From contig CM050454.1 in the NCBI GenBank assembly GCA_027563935.2, forward strand, positions 9,018,001-9,082,000: a DNA stretch of 64,000 nt, written 5' to 3'. A program made the translations under genes and the position numbers. The notes under the pieces are model-generated. The model had not been told where the DNA came from. It saw only the letters and a list, made by a program, of their open reading frames with translations, and did not search any database. Source of the stretch: Costus lasius (lineage: Eukaryota; Streptophyta; Magnoliopsida; Zingiberales; Costaceae). Shown piece by piece: positions 21,708-33,670 of the stretch (within the stretch, counting starts at the first letter, position 1; the number at the start of each line of letters is the position of its first letter).

Positions 21708-24700
21708 TCAACCCCTTAGGAAGCCCCATGGTCCCTTCGCTGTCCCTATTCTGCAGACATCAGAAAGACTAGCTGTAAGCAATGCTTTTGATCTTAAAGT
21801 TTAGTATGAGTCAATACAAGTTATAACATTGTATTTAGTACAAATCGAGATTGAAAATCTTAGTTAAAACTGGATGAACTACCTCCAGAAGCCAGCAAGC
21901 ATTCGCAAAGTCATGTAGATTGTTAGAGCTATCCAGATTCCAGTAAAGCCATAACTGGAAGAAAGGCTGAGCAGACATGCAATGCTTACTAATGCCACTA
22001 GGATCTGCAAGGTTGCACAACAAGATACTAATGGACAATCAAGTAATGATCACTACTATGTATTGTTGAGTCGATATACTTATCGAACTACCATCGAATA
22101 CGCAGAGTACGCAAAGTCTGATGCTCCATAGTTGATGCCATCAAACACGAATGCTAACGCGTTTATCGGTTGAGTTAGCGCCACAAACTAGACGATTTCA
22201 TAGTAGATTGATTAGTAGCTAAATCTCAAAAAACAAGTGCTCTAGTTTCAGAGCAAGTAGATCAAATGATGTCTTTGTTTCTGAAAATAACTTTCTTTGA
22301 TACCGGTATTCCGACATGAATGAGTTGGATGACTTGAGCATCAGTGGTGAATAATCTTGACAAAAATGGAAGGCCAAATCCAAGAACGATGCACAGGGCA
22401 AGCCCTAAAACCATGCCCCACTGTGAATCACAATCAAACTAGATTCAAAGATACAGAAAAATTTGAAGCTCATTCATGAATGGAGAGTGATTATTGTTTG
22501 AAAGATGAACCTGAAGAACACGGGAAGCAGCAGAAATTGCTTTAGAAAGATCTCTTCTGGCAAATGCACTAGCAAGTATAGCCTGCAAAAAGCTCTGATT
22601 CATCTCATTCTATCATACTTTTAAAGATTTTGCAGGTCGAGAACTAATCGAAAACTAATAATGTTAAGTCCGTTTGCTTCCTTACCTGACCAGCAACGGC
22701 CAAGCCATCAGCAAGAAGAGAAGTAGTCAACCAAATCTGCAAGCAAATCTGAAATGCAGCCATCGGTATCGATCCTTGCCGCGCTGCCACTGATGCTGCT
22801 AGTGTAACACAAAATGTTACAGCTATGACCCTTGCTAGTAACAAAGTGCCTGGAATTCAGGATTGGTAACATGTTCTTCAGATCAAAGAACATTTATCGC
22901 AACTAGAGGAATAACTTGACAAACAAGAGCAATGTTCTATCTTTGAATCAGAATGAACATGTGGTATTCATGTATAGGATACAAACACAAGATCAAACAT
23001 ACAAGCAAGGATTCAATTAGGTATGAATATATTTACCAATCTGACCAGAGACTACGACGAATTCTAACCATTTCTCGTCCATGTTTACCATTCCTTCGAG
23101 AATTCAAATTCTTACAAAGAACTACATACCGTTTTTCAGGAACCGACTAAACTGCAGATCTTTGATTCTAGGAGGCAAGATGTCAACTTGTCTTAGCAAT
23201 CTCCACAGGAGTATTAAAGCAATTAAGTACCTAGAGAACATTAAGATTTATAGTATGAACAAACTAGAAAAAGCTTATTGCTAAAGTACAAAGAGAAGAA
23301 GAATATGAACTTACTGAGAAATAACATGAGCAATTGCAGCACCACTTACACCCAAGTGGAACAAGAATATGAATAGAGGGTCCAAGATTATATTGGTTGC
23401 ATCACCAGCAACTGAGTCAGTGAAAAGAAAGAAGTCAGTCATCCAATGAAGAATCTCAAGCAATGACATAAATGAAATATCTTTTAAGAGGATTCAAATG
23501 TTATCTCACCAGTTGCATAAAGGGGGGTTTTTGTGTCCTTAAATCCACGAAAAACTCCTTGCATAGCCAAAGATAAGAGAACAGCTGGAGCACCGAGGGA
23601 TCGAACCGTCAAATATTGGCATGCTGGTGTCATCATAGGAGAATCCTAATGAAAGAAATGCCCTGTTATTGGAAAGAAATAGCTCATGCCTAATGTGCTA
23701 AGAGAAAGGGTAAATACATCATCATCGTACAAGAAAACATATTATAGTTCATAACTGAAGATATTTAATTTATTCACATATCAAGAAACCATAAATCCTA
23801 AACCCTAAACCCTAATATGCTAAGAAAAAGAGTAAATACATCATCGTACAAGAAAAAAAGATTATGGTTCACAATTGAAGATATTTAATTTACTCTTCAC
23901 CTAAACAACTCGAGAAAGAAGTTTTTAAGTGGTACGACTAAACCAAAGTGATATGAGTGCTCAAATCTTGAATTTTCACTAACAATTGTCAGGCGGCCAG
24001 AAGTTTTAAGTGTCTTTAATTTGGAGTTCTTCAAAAACTCAATTTGTAGAACACCCATGCCTTAGAGAATGATTGTGAACATAGACCCATGATTTTAGAA
24101 ACACTCCCTAGGAAGGGAATTATAGGTTTGCACAATTCTAAGAATTGTCAATAGAATGAAAGAAAAGTCATAAATAAGTTGGCATAATTGGCAAAATAAA
24201 AGAAACAAAACTAAACTTGAATAGGAGAGTAGATGCTTACATATTTTACACCCATGTAGTTCAAAATAGGTTTTGCTCCAAACACTAGAAGCAGAGCTTG
24301 GAGAATGCCAAGAAGGCCACCAATTACTAATGCTGATGAGGCTGATGGAATTCGTTTACGTTGAATAAACTCAGCCGTATTGGTAGATTTTTCCTCAGAG
24401 AAAAAAGGCATGGACACATGCTCATCATGATCTAAAAGATGCAAAAACTTGAATCCATCATTTTGGATTAAATAGATTGTAGATGCAAAGATGAATATTT
24501 CTCAAGATTTAGAACTTGAATGTCTACCATTTTGGGGCATCAGTTCTTTCATTTGGCTATGATCAGAGAAAGACCCTTGGCATTCTCCACTTTCTCCATC
24601 TCCACAATCAGCTTTGCTGGTAGCATCCTCCTCAGCAACAAAGGAGGTCGTAACACTAACAAGGGGAAAGATAGCAATTCTTGATACTTGATTGAACACT

Positions 24701-25897
24701 GCAATTGATACACCCACAGCTGCAAGCTCCACTGGACCTGGAATAGATTGATATTGATATCTCAGTTTTCGCTCTTAGTCATCATGCACCAAACTTGTCA
24801 TGATGAACAAAACAATTTACTTCAAATAAGAGAAAGAAAAATTGTGTAATACAAATATGGACTATATTATGTAATCACAAGCAAGGTCGATGCATGGAGA
24901 ACATATTATGGAGGCAACTTCAATCTAAGATCATATATAATGCTATGAAAGAATAACATTTAGTAGTACAATATGTTAGAAAAATTTTAAAACTTTTTTA
25001 ATTAATTTTACGTGTTAATGTGCTAGACATTTTTGTCATTATAAATTACCATAGTGCTATTATGGGTCATCGAGCGTTAATACGCTATAGTCAATTACAA
25101 GTTAGATTCTTATTAATGAGCCCTCAAAATTAATTTCCAACTATTGGGACTCACCTATAAACAAGTGTCCAACCCCCAACACCTATAAATAAGTGTCCAA
25201 CCCCCAATTGCATCTAAGTGTTCAATCCAAATTTAGCGTAGGATGAAATCTACGGTGGAAAGGATGGAGATTCATTGCACTTTCCATCCTTTCCATCGTG
25301 GATTCCATCTAACCAAACATAGCCTTAACTCGCGCAAGAGTTTGGATTCTCACAAAAGGGTAAGATTCAATAAGGTTTTACCATTCTAAACCTTCTTTTT
25401 ATTTTCGTATTTTACATGTTATTTACTGTTTAAAAATCCCTGTAATTGTTTTGAAAATGAAATTAGAAAAATACCTCCCAACAATCTTAGATAAGTTATT
25501 TATTTTCTAGATAAAAAAATATTGAATGAAATTTTAGAATAACAAAATAATTACAAGTATGATTAAAAAGAAGATACTACAGAAACAGGGGAAAACATGA
25601 TAAAATGATTGGAAAGACTCAGCCTAACCAATGTGACCAATGAAAGCAGTGTCGATCAGAGAAGCAATGGGATCGGCCATCAACGCCAATGCCGCAGGGA
25701 AAGCAATCTCCATGATTTCCAATCCAAGCTCGTCCAACTTGAAGGCATGCCTTCGCATACATCAGCAAAATAAGAACAAGGAATCAATACAGGGGCGCGA
25801 AGGAAGAGGACCAAGAAAAGATTTTGATCAAAGTTTCTCAGCAAACCCCAATCAAATACCTCGCGTTCTGGAACAAAACTCGAAGAGGAGACGACAT
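21708..25897 (-). CDS. MATE efflux transporter 1, FRD3/DTX42 citrate-transporter type
   Basis: Predicted 502-residue, 12-helix plasma-membrane carrier of the subgroup that exports citrate for iron loading of xylem or aluminium tolerance. Coding exons on the minus strand: 25897-25860, 25750-25629, 24737-24528, 24431-24241, 23645-23510, 23411-23315, 23230-23130, 22849-22686, 22582-22511, 22420-22304, 22187-22092, 22004-21883, 21750-21708. All junctions are GT-AG and keep frame; the total is 1509 bases. Family marks: FKLDELGLEI then ADPIASLIDTAFIGHIG (residues about 17-53), VSVTTSFVAEED (about 75-87), a long hydrophilic loop between helices 2 and 3 (about 87-160), SLAMQGVFRGFKDTKTPLYAT (about 211-231), LARVIAVTFCVTLAAS (about 302-317, the region reported as a citrate-exuding motif), and GPWGFLRG at the end. 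The N-terminus is short (MSSPLRVLFQNAR); no in-frame ATG lies just upstream. Transport substrate is inferred. Confidence 0.9.
23699..23893. repeat. Direct repeat in intron 4 of MATE gene 1, separated by telomere-like units
   Basis: A ~73-bp sequence occurs twice (23699-23772 and 23820-23893) with about 85-90% identity. Between the copies lies CCTAAACCCTAAACCCTAA (about 23797-23815), about 2.5 units of the plant telomere repeat. Confidence 0.75.
25238..25326. repeat. Hairpin remnant of a MITE in intron 2 of MATE gene 1
   Basis: Arms of about 29 bases (25238-25267 and about 25282-25311; GGTGGAAAGGATGGA against TCCATCCTTTCCATC) can pair around a ~14-base loop. The outer right edge reads AACCAAACATAGCC followed by TTA, typical of Tourist-like ends. 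The left terminal repeat is missing, though TTA also precedes the left arm. Confidence 0.5.
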
Positions 25898-26843
25898 CAA
25901 CGAGGCCGAAGCCAGGTCTGAAAGATGGAGCCTTGTTTTAGTTAGAAAGCATCGACCAGGAGCTGAAGCTCTTCCATGTCCACGGCAGTTTAATAAAATC
26001 TGTGTGCCACAAAAAGTAGAACTCGCTCAAAGGAAATATTAAATTGAACACTTTTCGTCTCTTCTATTGCATAACCCTTCGTCTTTCATAGAGCAGCAGG
26101 GCTAGAAACAAGAAAAGTTGGACTCTGTAACCTTCAGAAACGCGTGCTCCAGCAAATGGCGTCCCTCGGTTTTCCAAAGACTGAACGACCACTCACCACA
26201 GAGAAAGAGAGCGTTTTGTCTTCTTGTTGGGAGTCGACACTGGCAACAGCAGCAAGAGAAGCAAGGGCACAGCAATGAAATGGAGAATTCGCCCTCTTTT
26301 GGGGAGGAGCAGCTGCTGCTGCTCCAGTTTAGAAATGAAGAGTCCCTGAAGTACACTCAAACGCACAAAAAACAATAGTGATGGATGGGAAAAAAGGGAG
26401 CTTTTTCGCTCGGGGAAAGAGAGAAGGAGACTGCTTTTACTCTTACTGTTTCAAATTGTGGAGCGAGGAAGCTTAATTGAAAAATGGCATGGGAAAGAGG
26501 TGGGCTGTGGCTTTTAGTGATTAATGGCGGCTTGCCGGCTTGCTTTCACTCGCTATGGTTTCAATGAGGATAATAAATGGGAATAAACGTGGAAAGGGAA
26601 ATATGAATAGACAGGTTGCTCCGTGGCTTGCGGTGGCGGCGTTGGCGAGCTGCAAAAGGAAACGAGTGGAATCCACCAGAGAGATAAAGCAATGGAGAGC
26701 ATCGAAGCTCTTCAGAGTATCTTATTCCTTTCAGTGTCTGTGGCAAATTGTGCTCCTAAAGAACATTTATGCTAAACAGGATGGAATTCCTGGCTTTCTG
26801 CCCTCCGTTTGCTTTGAAAGTCAACATTGGTGTGCATTTTGTG
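25898..26843. other. Upstream region of MATE gene 1
   Basis: Contains the leader and promoter of MATE gene 1 up to the 8-bp target duplication of the next element. A short upstream ORF of 11 codons (MEELQLLVDAF) lies on the minus strand at 25942-25977. ORFs on either strand in 26100-26850 show no domain. No TATA box could be chosen with confidence. Confidence 0.45.
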
Positions 26844-28074
26844 CTCTCAACTAGAGGTGGCCAGCACGGCCCCGTTTACAATCGTGCTGTGCCGGGCTGG
26901 GCCTGGCACCGTGGAAAAATCTAGCGTGCCGGCTTACGCATTGCTCAAGTGTTCACTCGACCTGAATTCGACACGCTGGTCGGATTTGGCATGCGGGCTG
27001 AAACCGGCCCGCGGGTTGGAGTGGGCATGCCAGTTTAATCTAGCCCAACCGGTTAGGATTTGGCACGCGGGCCATGCCTGGCCCGACCCGAAGTTGGCCC
27101 ACGGGCCAACTTTGGCTCGCGTGCCGAATATAAAAATAATATAAAATTTTAATTAAAATAAATTTTAAAAATAGGCAAATTATTAATTAATTAAAATATA
27201 TAAAATAAAAAAAATTAAACAATTGAGAAATTGAGAATTATGTATGTTGCACAAATTTTTGAAAATATATAATTTTAATTTTAATATATTTGTTGAAAGT
27301 GAAAAAAAATAGAAGGAAAAATTCCTGGATATGATTCGATGCAGAGGCGAAACATGAAATTTATTGAAATTAATGTTGATCGAAATTAAATCACCTTGCC
27401 ATGATTATTAAGTCAAATTGAATTTTTTGACCAAGCAGCAATAAATTGCTCGCTCATTGGAGAATTTTTATCAACGATGGAACTTTGACTAAATTGGGAT
27501 TTAATCTCAATTTCTTGAATTTTTGGAGAAAGGATCGACAATCCAATTTCTTAGTCAAAATTATATTTTTGACATCGCAATTTGCGGAATGCAAAAAATA
27601 AAATAAAATTATGATGAGTGATTTAATAGAAGGTCAAAATTGAATTATGATTAATTCTAATTTCTATCATGAAATTTGGGTCAAAATTGAGATTTTGACC
27701 GAATTGAAAATATTTCTTGTTATGAATGAAATTCATGAATATTGGGTCAAATATGGCAATTTTGACTATGAATTTTGAGAAGCGATCGTTTCGTAAGCAA
27801 TTAAAAATAAATTATTTTTATTTTTAATTGAGAAGAACCGTGGATGCGGTTTGAAGAGAAGTTTTTGGGGAGTTACTATCGTTCCAAAAACGGAAAGTGA
27901 GGGAAGCGATAATAAAAGAAAAAAAAAGAAAGAGATTGGAGGGGTTTGCTAATTTTGGAAGACTCGAAGTTGAAGTAGTCAACGAGAGTAACATCTATGC
28001 ACAGAAGTTAAGTATTCCTCTTCTCCTTCCTCTCTTCTCTTGACACCATCAACAGAGAAGGCAAACTCCGATAT

Positions 28075-28230
28075 CAAAACTATTGACGGAGAGATAACTC
28101 CGAAAGGATACAACTCTGGTAAATAAAAACTATTGACGGAGAGACAACTCTGGTTAACAAAAATCATTCGACAGAGAGACAATTCTGGTAAATAAAATCA
28201 TTTACGGAGAGAGCAACTCCGATAAAAAAA
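28075..28230 (+). repeat. Short tandem repeat with ACGGAGAGA...AACTC core
   Basis: Four degenerate units of about 40-55 bases, each with a (G)ACRGAGAGA.. core, AACTCYG and GTAAATAAAA-type linker, in the interior of the hAT-like element. Confidence 0.7.
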
Positions 28231-28549
28231 AATCAAATTTTTTTATGTTGCAGGCAACTATCACGGCTATTTTCGTTGAATAATTTCTTGCCTCATGATT
28301 TGTCGATGAAACGGGGGAGGAGATAAATTCATGAAACAGGGGAGGTGATAAATTCAAAGAAAAAGAATGGAAAGAAAAAAAACGTAAAAAATGATGAAAG
28401 TAGATGCGTGAGAATGAAATTTGAAGAAGAAAAAAGAGAAGATGAAGTCTTGGTAGAAGAAACTGGGAGATGAAGTCTCGGTAGGATTTGATGGCGTGAG
28501 AAGAAAATTAGAAAAGGAAAAAAGAGATGAAATTTTGGAAGAACTCAAG

Positions 28550-29480
28550 AAGAAAACTTTGCCGGCTGGAAAGAAGCGATCGTCTTTGCAAATGCCGGAA
28601 GCATCTTTTGTTCGTCAACCAGATCTCGCTGCGAAACCCATTGTGAAGGAGGCACGTTCGCCTCGTCAACGACTTCCTCGTCATCGTCACATCCGGCCCG
28701 AGGGAAAGACGTCGCTGGCCAGAAAATAACGCCTGCCTCTGCTTGTTCACCTGCTGCTCGCTGAAGAGTCGGAGACGAGCGAAGTTTGTCCGCTTTTTCG
28801 TCGCCATTGTCTCCGGCACGAGAAGAAAACATCACCGGCACGAGAACAAAGTGTCGCCAACTGGAAAGAGACATGTTCGCCTCCGAATAGGAAAGGAAGG
28901 ACGGCGCCCGCTTCCGTGTGATTCCGCCGCTGGGCCTGTAGCCATGCTCGCCTCACCGTCGTCCCCAGCACGAGAAGATATCGCCAACGGGAAGGTTAAC
29001 ATCCGCCTTTGCGCAAGGGAGGAAGGAAACCTTCCTTATCTCCTTCGCTTTCATCATCCTCGCGACGAGAAAAGTCACTAGCTGAAGCAAGCACGACCGC
29101 CTTTGCGAACGCCGAAACCAGCTTCTCTTTGCCAGGTCTCGCTACCAGATCTCGCCGCGAAATTCACTGAAAAGAGGCACTCTCGCCTCATCGTCGACTT
29201 CCCCAGTCACCTTCGATGACACCGCCGCAGTCGTGGAGCAGGGAAGTGAGGAAGGAAACTTTGACGCGAAGATGTTGCCGCTTGAAAGAAGATGGCGTCC
29301 GCCTCCGAGCAGGGGAGGAAGGAAGCTAAAGCTTTCTTCGTTGCCGTGTCTCCGGCTCGAGAAGAAAATGCCGCCGACTGGAAAGATGGCTTCCGCCGCT
29401 GCAAGCACTGGAAATAGCATCTCTTCGGCGTTGTTTGTCGATTGGATCTCGCCGCCAGATCCAGCCGCCTCGTCTGCCTG
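28550..29480. repeat. GC-rich degenerate long-unit repeat block
   Basis: Sequences around 28560-28690, 29085-29220 and 29400-29480 share words in the same order (GCTGGAAAGA, CCAGATCTCGCYGCGAAA, TCGCCTCRTCR.CGACTTCC). Two further partial copies lie between them. The ORFs on both strands here are rich in Arg/Ser/Pro and frame-overlapping. I read this as old repeated non-coding DNA inside the hAT-like element rather than a gene. Confidence 0.5.
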
Positions 29481-30328
29481 AAATCCACTAAAAATGCCAG
29501 CTTTCGACTGTGATTCTTGCTAACGGAGCCGCCTGGCTCCTTTGCCTTCATCGGCGCCGGCGAGATCATCCGACGCGTCCGCCGAATGCTTGCATCTCTA
29601 GTTTTGCCGAAGCATCAGTACCGTCAAATGTCAGCGACATGAATTGGATCAGCCACTCATTGCCTGATTCGCTGGATTTGGGCTACTGCAGATTATTGGG
29701 CTACTTCGGGCTACTTCACATGCCCATCTGTTACCAGCCCAATCTTTTTAAGCTGTAATGGTCTCAAGTTGCCATTACTTGTTAAAATCCTATGTTCAAT
29801 ATAAAGGATGAAATTGATTTTGACCAAAAGTCAAAATCATATGACAATTAAATCAGGCATAAGAAATTTGAAACTTAGAAATCAAAATTTTGATTAAGGA
29901 GTCAACATAAGTTATATGAAACTTTGATCAAATTTTAAATCTTAGAAAACATTGAGATCTAAGATGAAACATTCAGAAATCAGAAATTTGGCTTTTAAGA
30001 AATCAAGATGAATTGTCTAAGCCCAATCTAAATCAAATAAATGGCATGTCCATAAGATTGACTTGGGTTGAATTGAACTTAATCCAAGGTGTTGATAACA
30101 CGAATTAATTTCATGTTGATATGATTTAATGGAAAGAAGAAACAACTTGATTGTAGAAAGAATGAGAAATGACATATGTTGGATGTACCCCAACTCGGGT
30201 TTGAATTTGTCTTAACCACATATTGGTCTTGACTCAACCCAACTTTGATTTAATGGAAATGAAAAAAAGAAGAATTGAAGATAAAAAAAATATTTTGTTA
30301 CTGCATTTTGTCTATAATATTGTTTGAG

Positions 30329-30930
30329 AGGTGCGTACGTCGGTACTATGTATCGGGGCATAGTTCCTCAATATTATTACAATAATACTTGTAGCAATTT
30401 ATAAATCTTGAAATAAAATAAATATTCACAGAAAGAATATTTGTTTGTAAAAGATGAAATAAAATAAATATTCACATAAAGAATATTTATTTATTGAAAG
30501 ATGAAATAAAATAAATATTCACAGACAGAATATTTATTTATGAAAGATGAAGTCAGATAAATATTCACATAAAGAATATTTATCGAAAGATGAAGAAAGA
30601 ATTGTGAAATGAAATTAGATAAATATTCATAGAAAGAATATTTATCGAAGAAATGAAATCAGATAAATATTCACAGAAAGAATATTTATCGAAGAAATGA
30701 AATCAGATAAATATTCACAGAAATAATATTTATCGAAGAAAGATAAATTAAATAAATATTCACAGAAAGAATATTTATTGAAGGAATGAAAAATTGAAAT
30801 TAGATAAATATTCACATAAGGAATATTTATTGAAAGGACGACACGACATATTCTTAATAATATTATTTGAGAGGTGCGTACATCGATACTAGGTATCGGG
30901 GCGTAGTTCCTCATATTATTATAATATCGC
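30329..30930 (+). repeat. Direct repeat pair flanking most of the hairpin array
   Basis: A ~62-bp sequence at 30329-30390 (GAGGTGCGTACGTCGGTACT...GGGGCATAGTTCCTC) recurs at 30869-30930 with about 85% identity. Each copy is followed by AATATTATTA-type AT-rich DNA. Confidence 0.8.
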
Positions 30931-31115
30931 TTACAGTAACTAATGTCACTTGAATTGAAATAAATATTCATAGAAAGAATATTTATTGAAAGAATGAAAG
31001 GATGAAAGAATGGAAGAATGGAAGATGAAAGAAATATCGAAGAAATTGAAACGAAGGGTGAAATATGAAGAACAAGTTGATTTCAAATAAATATTCATTA
31101 AAAGAATATTTATGA
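30418..31115. repeat. Array of 11 hairpin-forming repeats
   Basis: Eleven units contain the palindrome ATAAATATTC-(about 7 bases, often ACAGAAA)-GAATATTTAT, spaced about 50 bases apart with GAAGAAATGAAAT-type linkers; the last two are more widely spaced. Each unit has near-perfect arms of 10-11 bases able to form a stem-loop. Confidence 0.9.
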
Positions 31116-31566
31116 GAAAATGAAGAGTGAAAGAGATATGAATGAATGAAAATAAAATTTGTAATGAAATTGTAAGCATTTTATGGCAGATGTTATGAAT
31201 GAATGATATTGTTCTTCTGAATATTTGTCTTTATTTTGATTTTATATGTTTAGATCTCTTAATCAAAGGTGCCCTAAGCTATTTAGGGGTAATTAACAAT
31301 GAATGCTTGCGTTCATTGGAAGCCATAACCCACTTAAATAAAAAGCCTTATATCTATAAGGTGAATTTGAAACAGTCTCATAAAATTTTATCATGAAATT
31401 GAAATCGAACCATTTTTCCCCCAATAATATTTTATTAAATTACATGATTAAAGTAAAAACCAACTCGATTAAATTTCATATTTATAAATTATACATTTAA
31501 GCTTAAATCAATTACCGACATAATGGGCATAAACAATTGATCAGTAGCCAGCGACACAAGCAACTA

Positions 31567-31697
31567 CTATGGAAGATGTTCGAGCATTGTGTTAAGTATA
31601 CTTGCTCTTCGTGCTCCATCTTCTCTATGCATATTTTCAAGTGATTCTTGTGCTTGGTTTGTTTCGATATATTGCTCCATCTCATCGTTGATATTAT
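31567..31697 (-). pseudogene. 3' part of a small ORF split by the copia insertion
   Basis: On the minus strand, 43 codons ending at a TAG (31567-31569), Gln/Glu-rich (EMEQYIETNQAQESLENMHRE), continue in frame from the segment at 40556-40850 once the 8.85-kb insertion and one copy of its duplicated ATTAT are ignored. The whole would encode about 140 residues. I do not recognise the family. It belongs to the host hAT-like element, so could be a remnant of its coding region. Confidence 0.5.
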
Positions 31698-33650
31698 TGT
31701 TGGGAAACCCCGGGGATTTTAAAACTTTTACAGACAAGCACAGCGGAAGCAATCCCCGAAACAGGCCAGTCCCAAAAACCCAGAAGATCGAGTCTTGCGA
31801 GGAGATCGACACGGTATGTAGGAGATGATACCTTGCAGCGAAGAAGAAGGATGCGATGCAGGCGCCCAAATGTTCGCCCTCTGCAGTCTCGCACACAGCC
31901 GACGCTCGAGTTCTCTTCTTCCACGCCCGGTGCTAGCCTCGGGAAGAAGATCCACGCCTCTTGGGGAGTCCTCCTCTAGAACTTGAGCCGCTCACAAGTA
32001 GAAGGCGCCAAGGAGAGGGATGATGGAAACTCGCCAAGGTCCAACCTTGCGAATGCCAAGAGTAGAGGAAGAAGGAGAAATCGCCAAGCTCCAAGCTTGC
32101 GAATGAAGTCTCCCCGCGCGAGTCTCTCGGAGACTTCTCCTCATCCAGAACTTCTTCCTCTCAACCCTCCTAGCCCTTATATAGAAATCACGGTGACCTC
32201 TGGTATTCTGAAATAAATTCAGAATTAATCTCTGTAATAAATTCATCATTAATGGTAGAATTAAATTCAGAATTAATTATAGAATTAAACCCTGAATTAA
32301 AGTCTCATAATGATCATTAATGATGTGACTCTTCAAATTCAGAATCAAATTCAGAATTAAATTCATCATTAAACTTAGAATTAATTACAGAATTAAATGC
32401 ATAATTAAATGCATAATTAAATACAGAATTAATTCCCAGAATTAAATGCAGTAATTAATTCTCATGATTTCTATTGGGCTCAGGCAACTTATTATCATGG
32501 CCCATTAGGCCTGACGGCCCATTGGGCCTCAAGGCCCACTGTACCTCACACCCCAACTGGGCTTCACGCCCATTGGGCTTGGAGGCCCATTGGTCCATGC
32601 TCCATGCTAACACTTCATTCGGCCCATTTGGCCCAATTAGCCTATATGGCCCATTAGGCCCATCCGGCCCAAAAATGAAGTTAGCTCCAATAAATCCCTT
32701 CCATCTCATCAGGCATAATGGCGCTGATAGATTCTCCCAAAAAGATTCGAGTTATTTAATAACTCAATCATTAGGCTGCTCGATCAATACGAGAATCCGA
32801 GTTTCAAGTTGTGCGACCTTGTAGGTTCCTCTGACGTTGGCAGTGATGAACTTAAGTCATCACAAGCAGTGAGTGGCACCTAGCAGTGCATCACTGCTAC
32901 CTAAGTCTTCGGAATGGATATCAGCATCGACATCCCTATCATCGCAACAAGATACCGATGCATTACAGTCTCTTAACCAAACTGATATCCGATTGGACAA
33001 AGTGCGTCACCACTTTGTTTTCACCCAATCTCATGGTCATGACTAGATCAGGCTTTCACCTGGGTATGGCCATACACTCTCAGTCATGTAACCATAGGGG
33101 GGGCCCCATGGATATCAAGCTTCCTGCAGGAAGGGGCAAATCCTATGTCTGTCCATTGATCTTCTCATATGGGTCGTGACATACCCAATGACAACCGTTA
33201 TGACCCCCCAACTACGGCGAGGCGTTAGGTTGTATCAAAGCATGTCCCTAACCACATAGAAGAGTCAATGACCTCAAGTCGAGAGATCAATGCATCTCCT
33301 ATCACATGTGAGCTTAACTCATGACACCAAGTTAAAACCTCACAGCGGGTCGGTCCAGTATATCCACCACTGATATACCCATATGCCTGCATTAGCACCC
33401 CGTGCGTAACCAGCCCATATACTAGTCTTACATGTACCAGAGCTGTCCCTTATCCACTCAGGTACTCGACTGGGGACACACCGTTTGAGCACAGATACAA
33501 TCTGTCTCCAGGGACATTATTATCTATGTACATAATCGCAGATGTAAACACAGCATAATAACGACAATGCCAGAAAGATATATATTAAATATCAAAGTCA
33601 AGTAGTACAAACTAGACAAACAACGGGTCTAAGGGCATATACACCAACAA
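31698..33650 (-). repeat. 3' LTR (1953 bp)
   Basis: Ends TGTTGGGAAACC and ATACACCAACA. It contains a tract of ATTAAATTCAGAATTAA-type minisatellite (about 32205-32460) and a cluster of TGGGCC/GGCCCA words (about 32480-32680). It has one extra GCATAATTAAAT-type unit relative to the other LTR and lacks that LTR's ~60-bp duplication. Confidence 0.95.
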
Positions 33651-33663
33651 TCTCCCACTTGCA
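33651..33663 (-). other. Polypurine tract
   Basis: GCAAGTGGGAGAT read on the minus strand, directly next to the 3' LTR; the site where plus-strand DNA synthesis starts in LTR elements. Confidence 0.8.
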
Positions 33664-33670
33664 CTTAGAC

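Noticed and set aside
28496..29569. Several ORFs with Arg/Ser-rich products
   Set aside because: They overlap in different frames within a degenerate repeat block inside a transposon and carry no domain.
30418..31115. Possible CRISPR-like array of regularly spaced repeats
   Set aside because: Plant nuclear DNA; the repeats are palindromic AT-rich units with similar, not unique, spacers and no cas genes.
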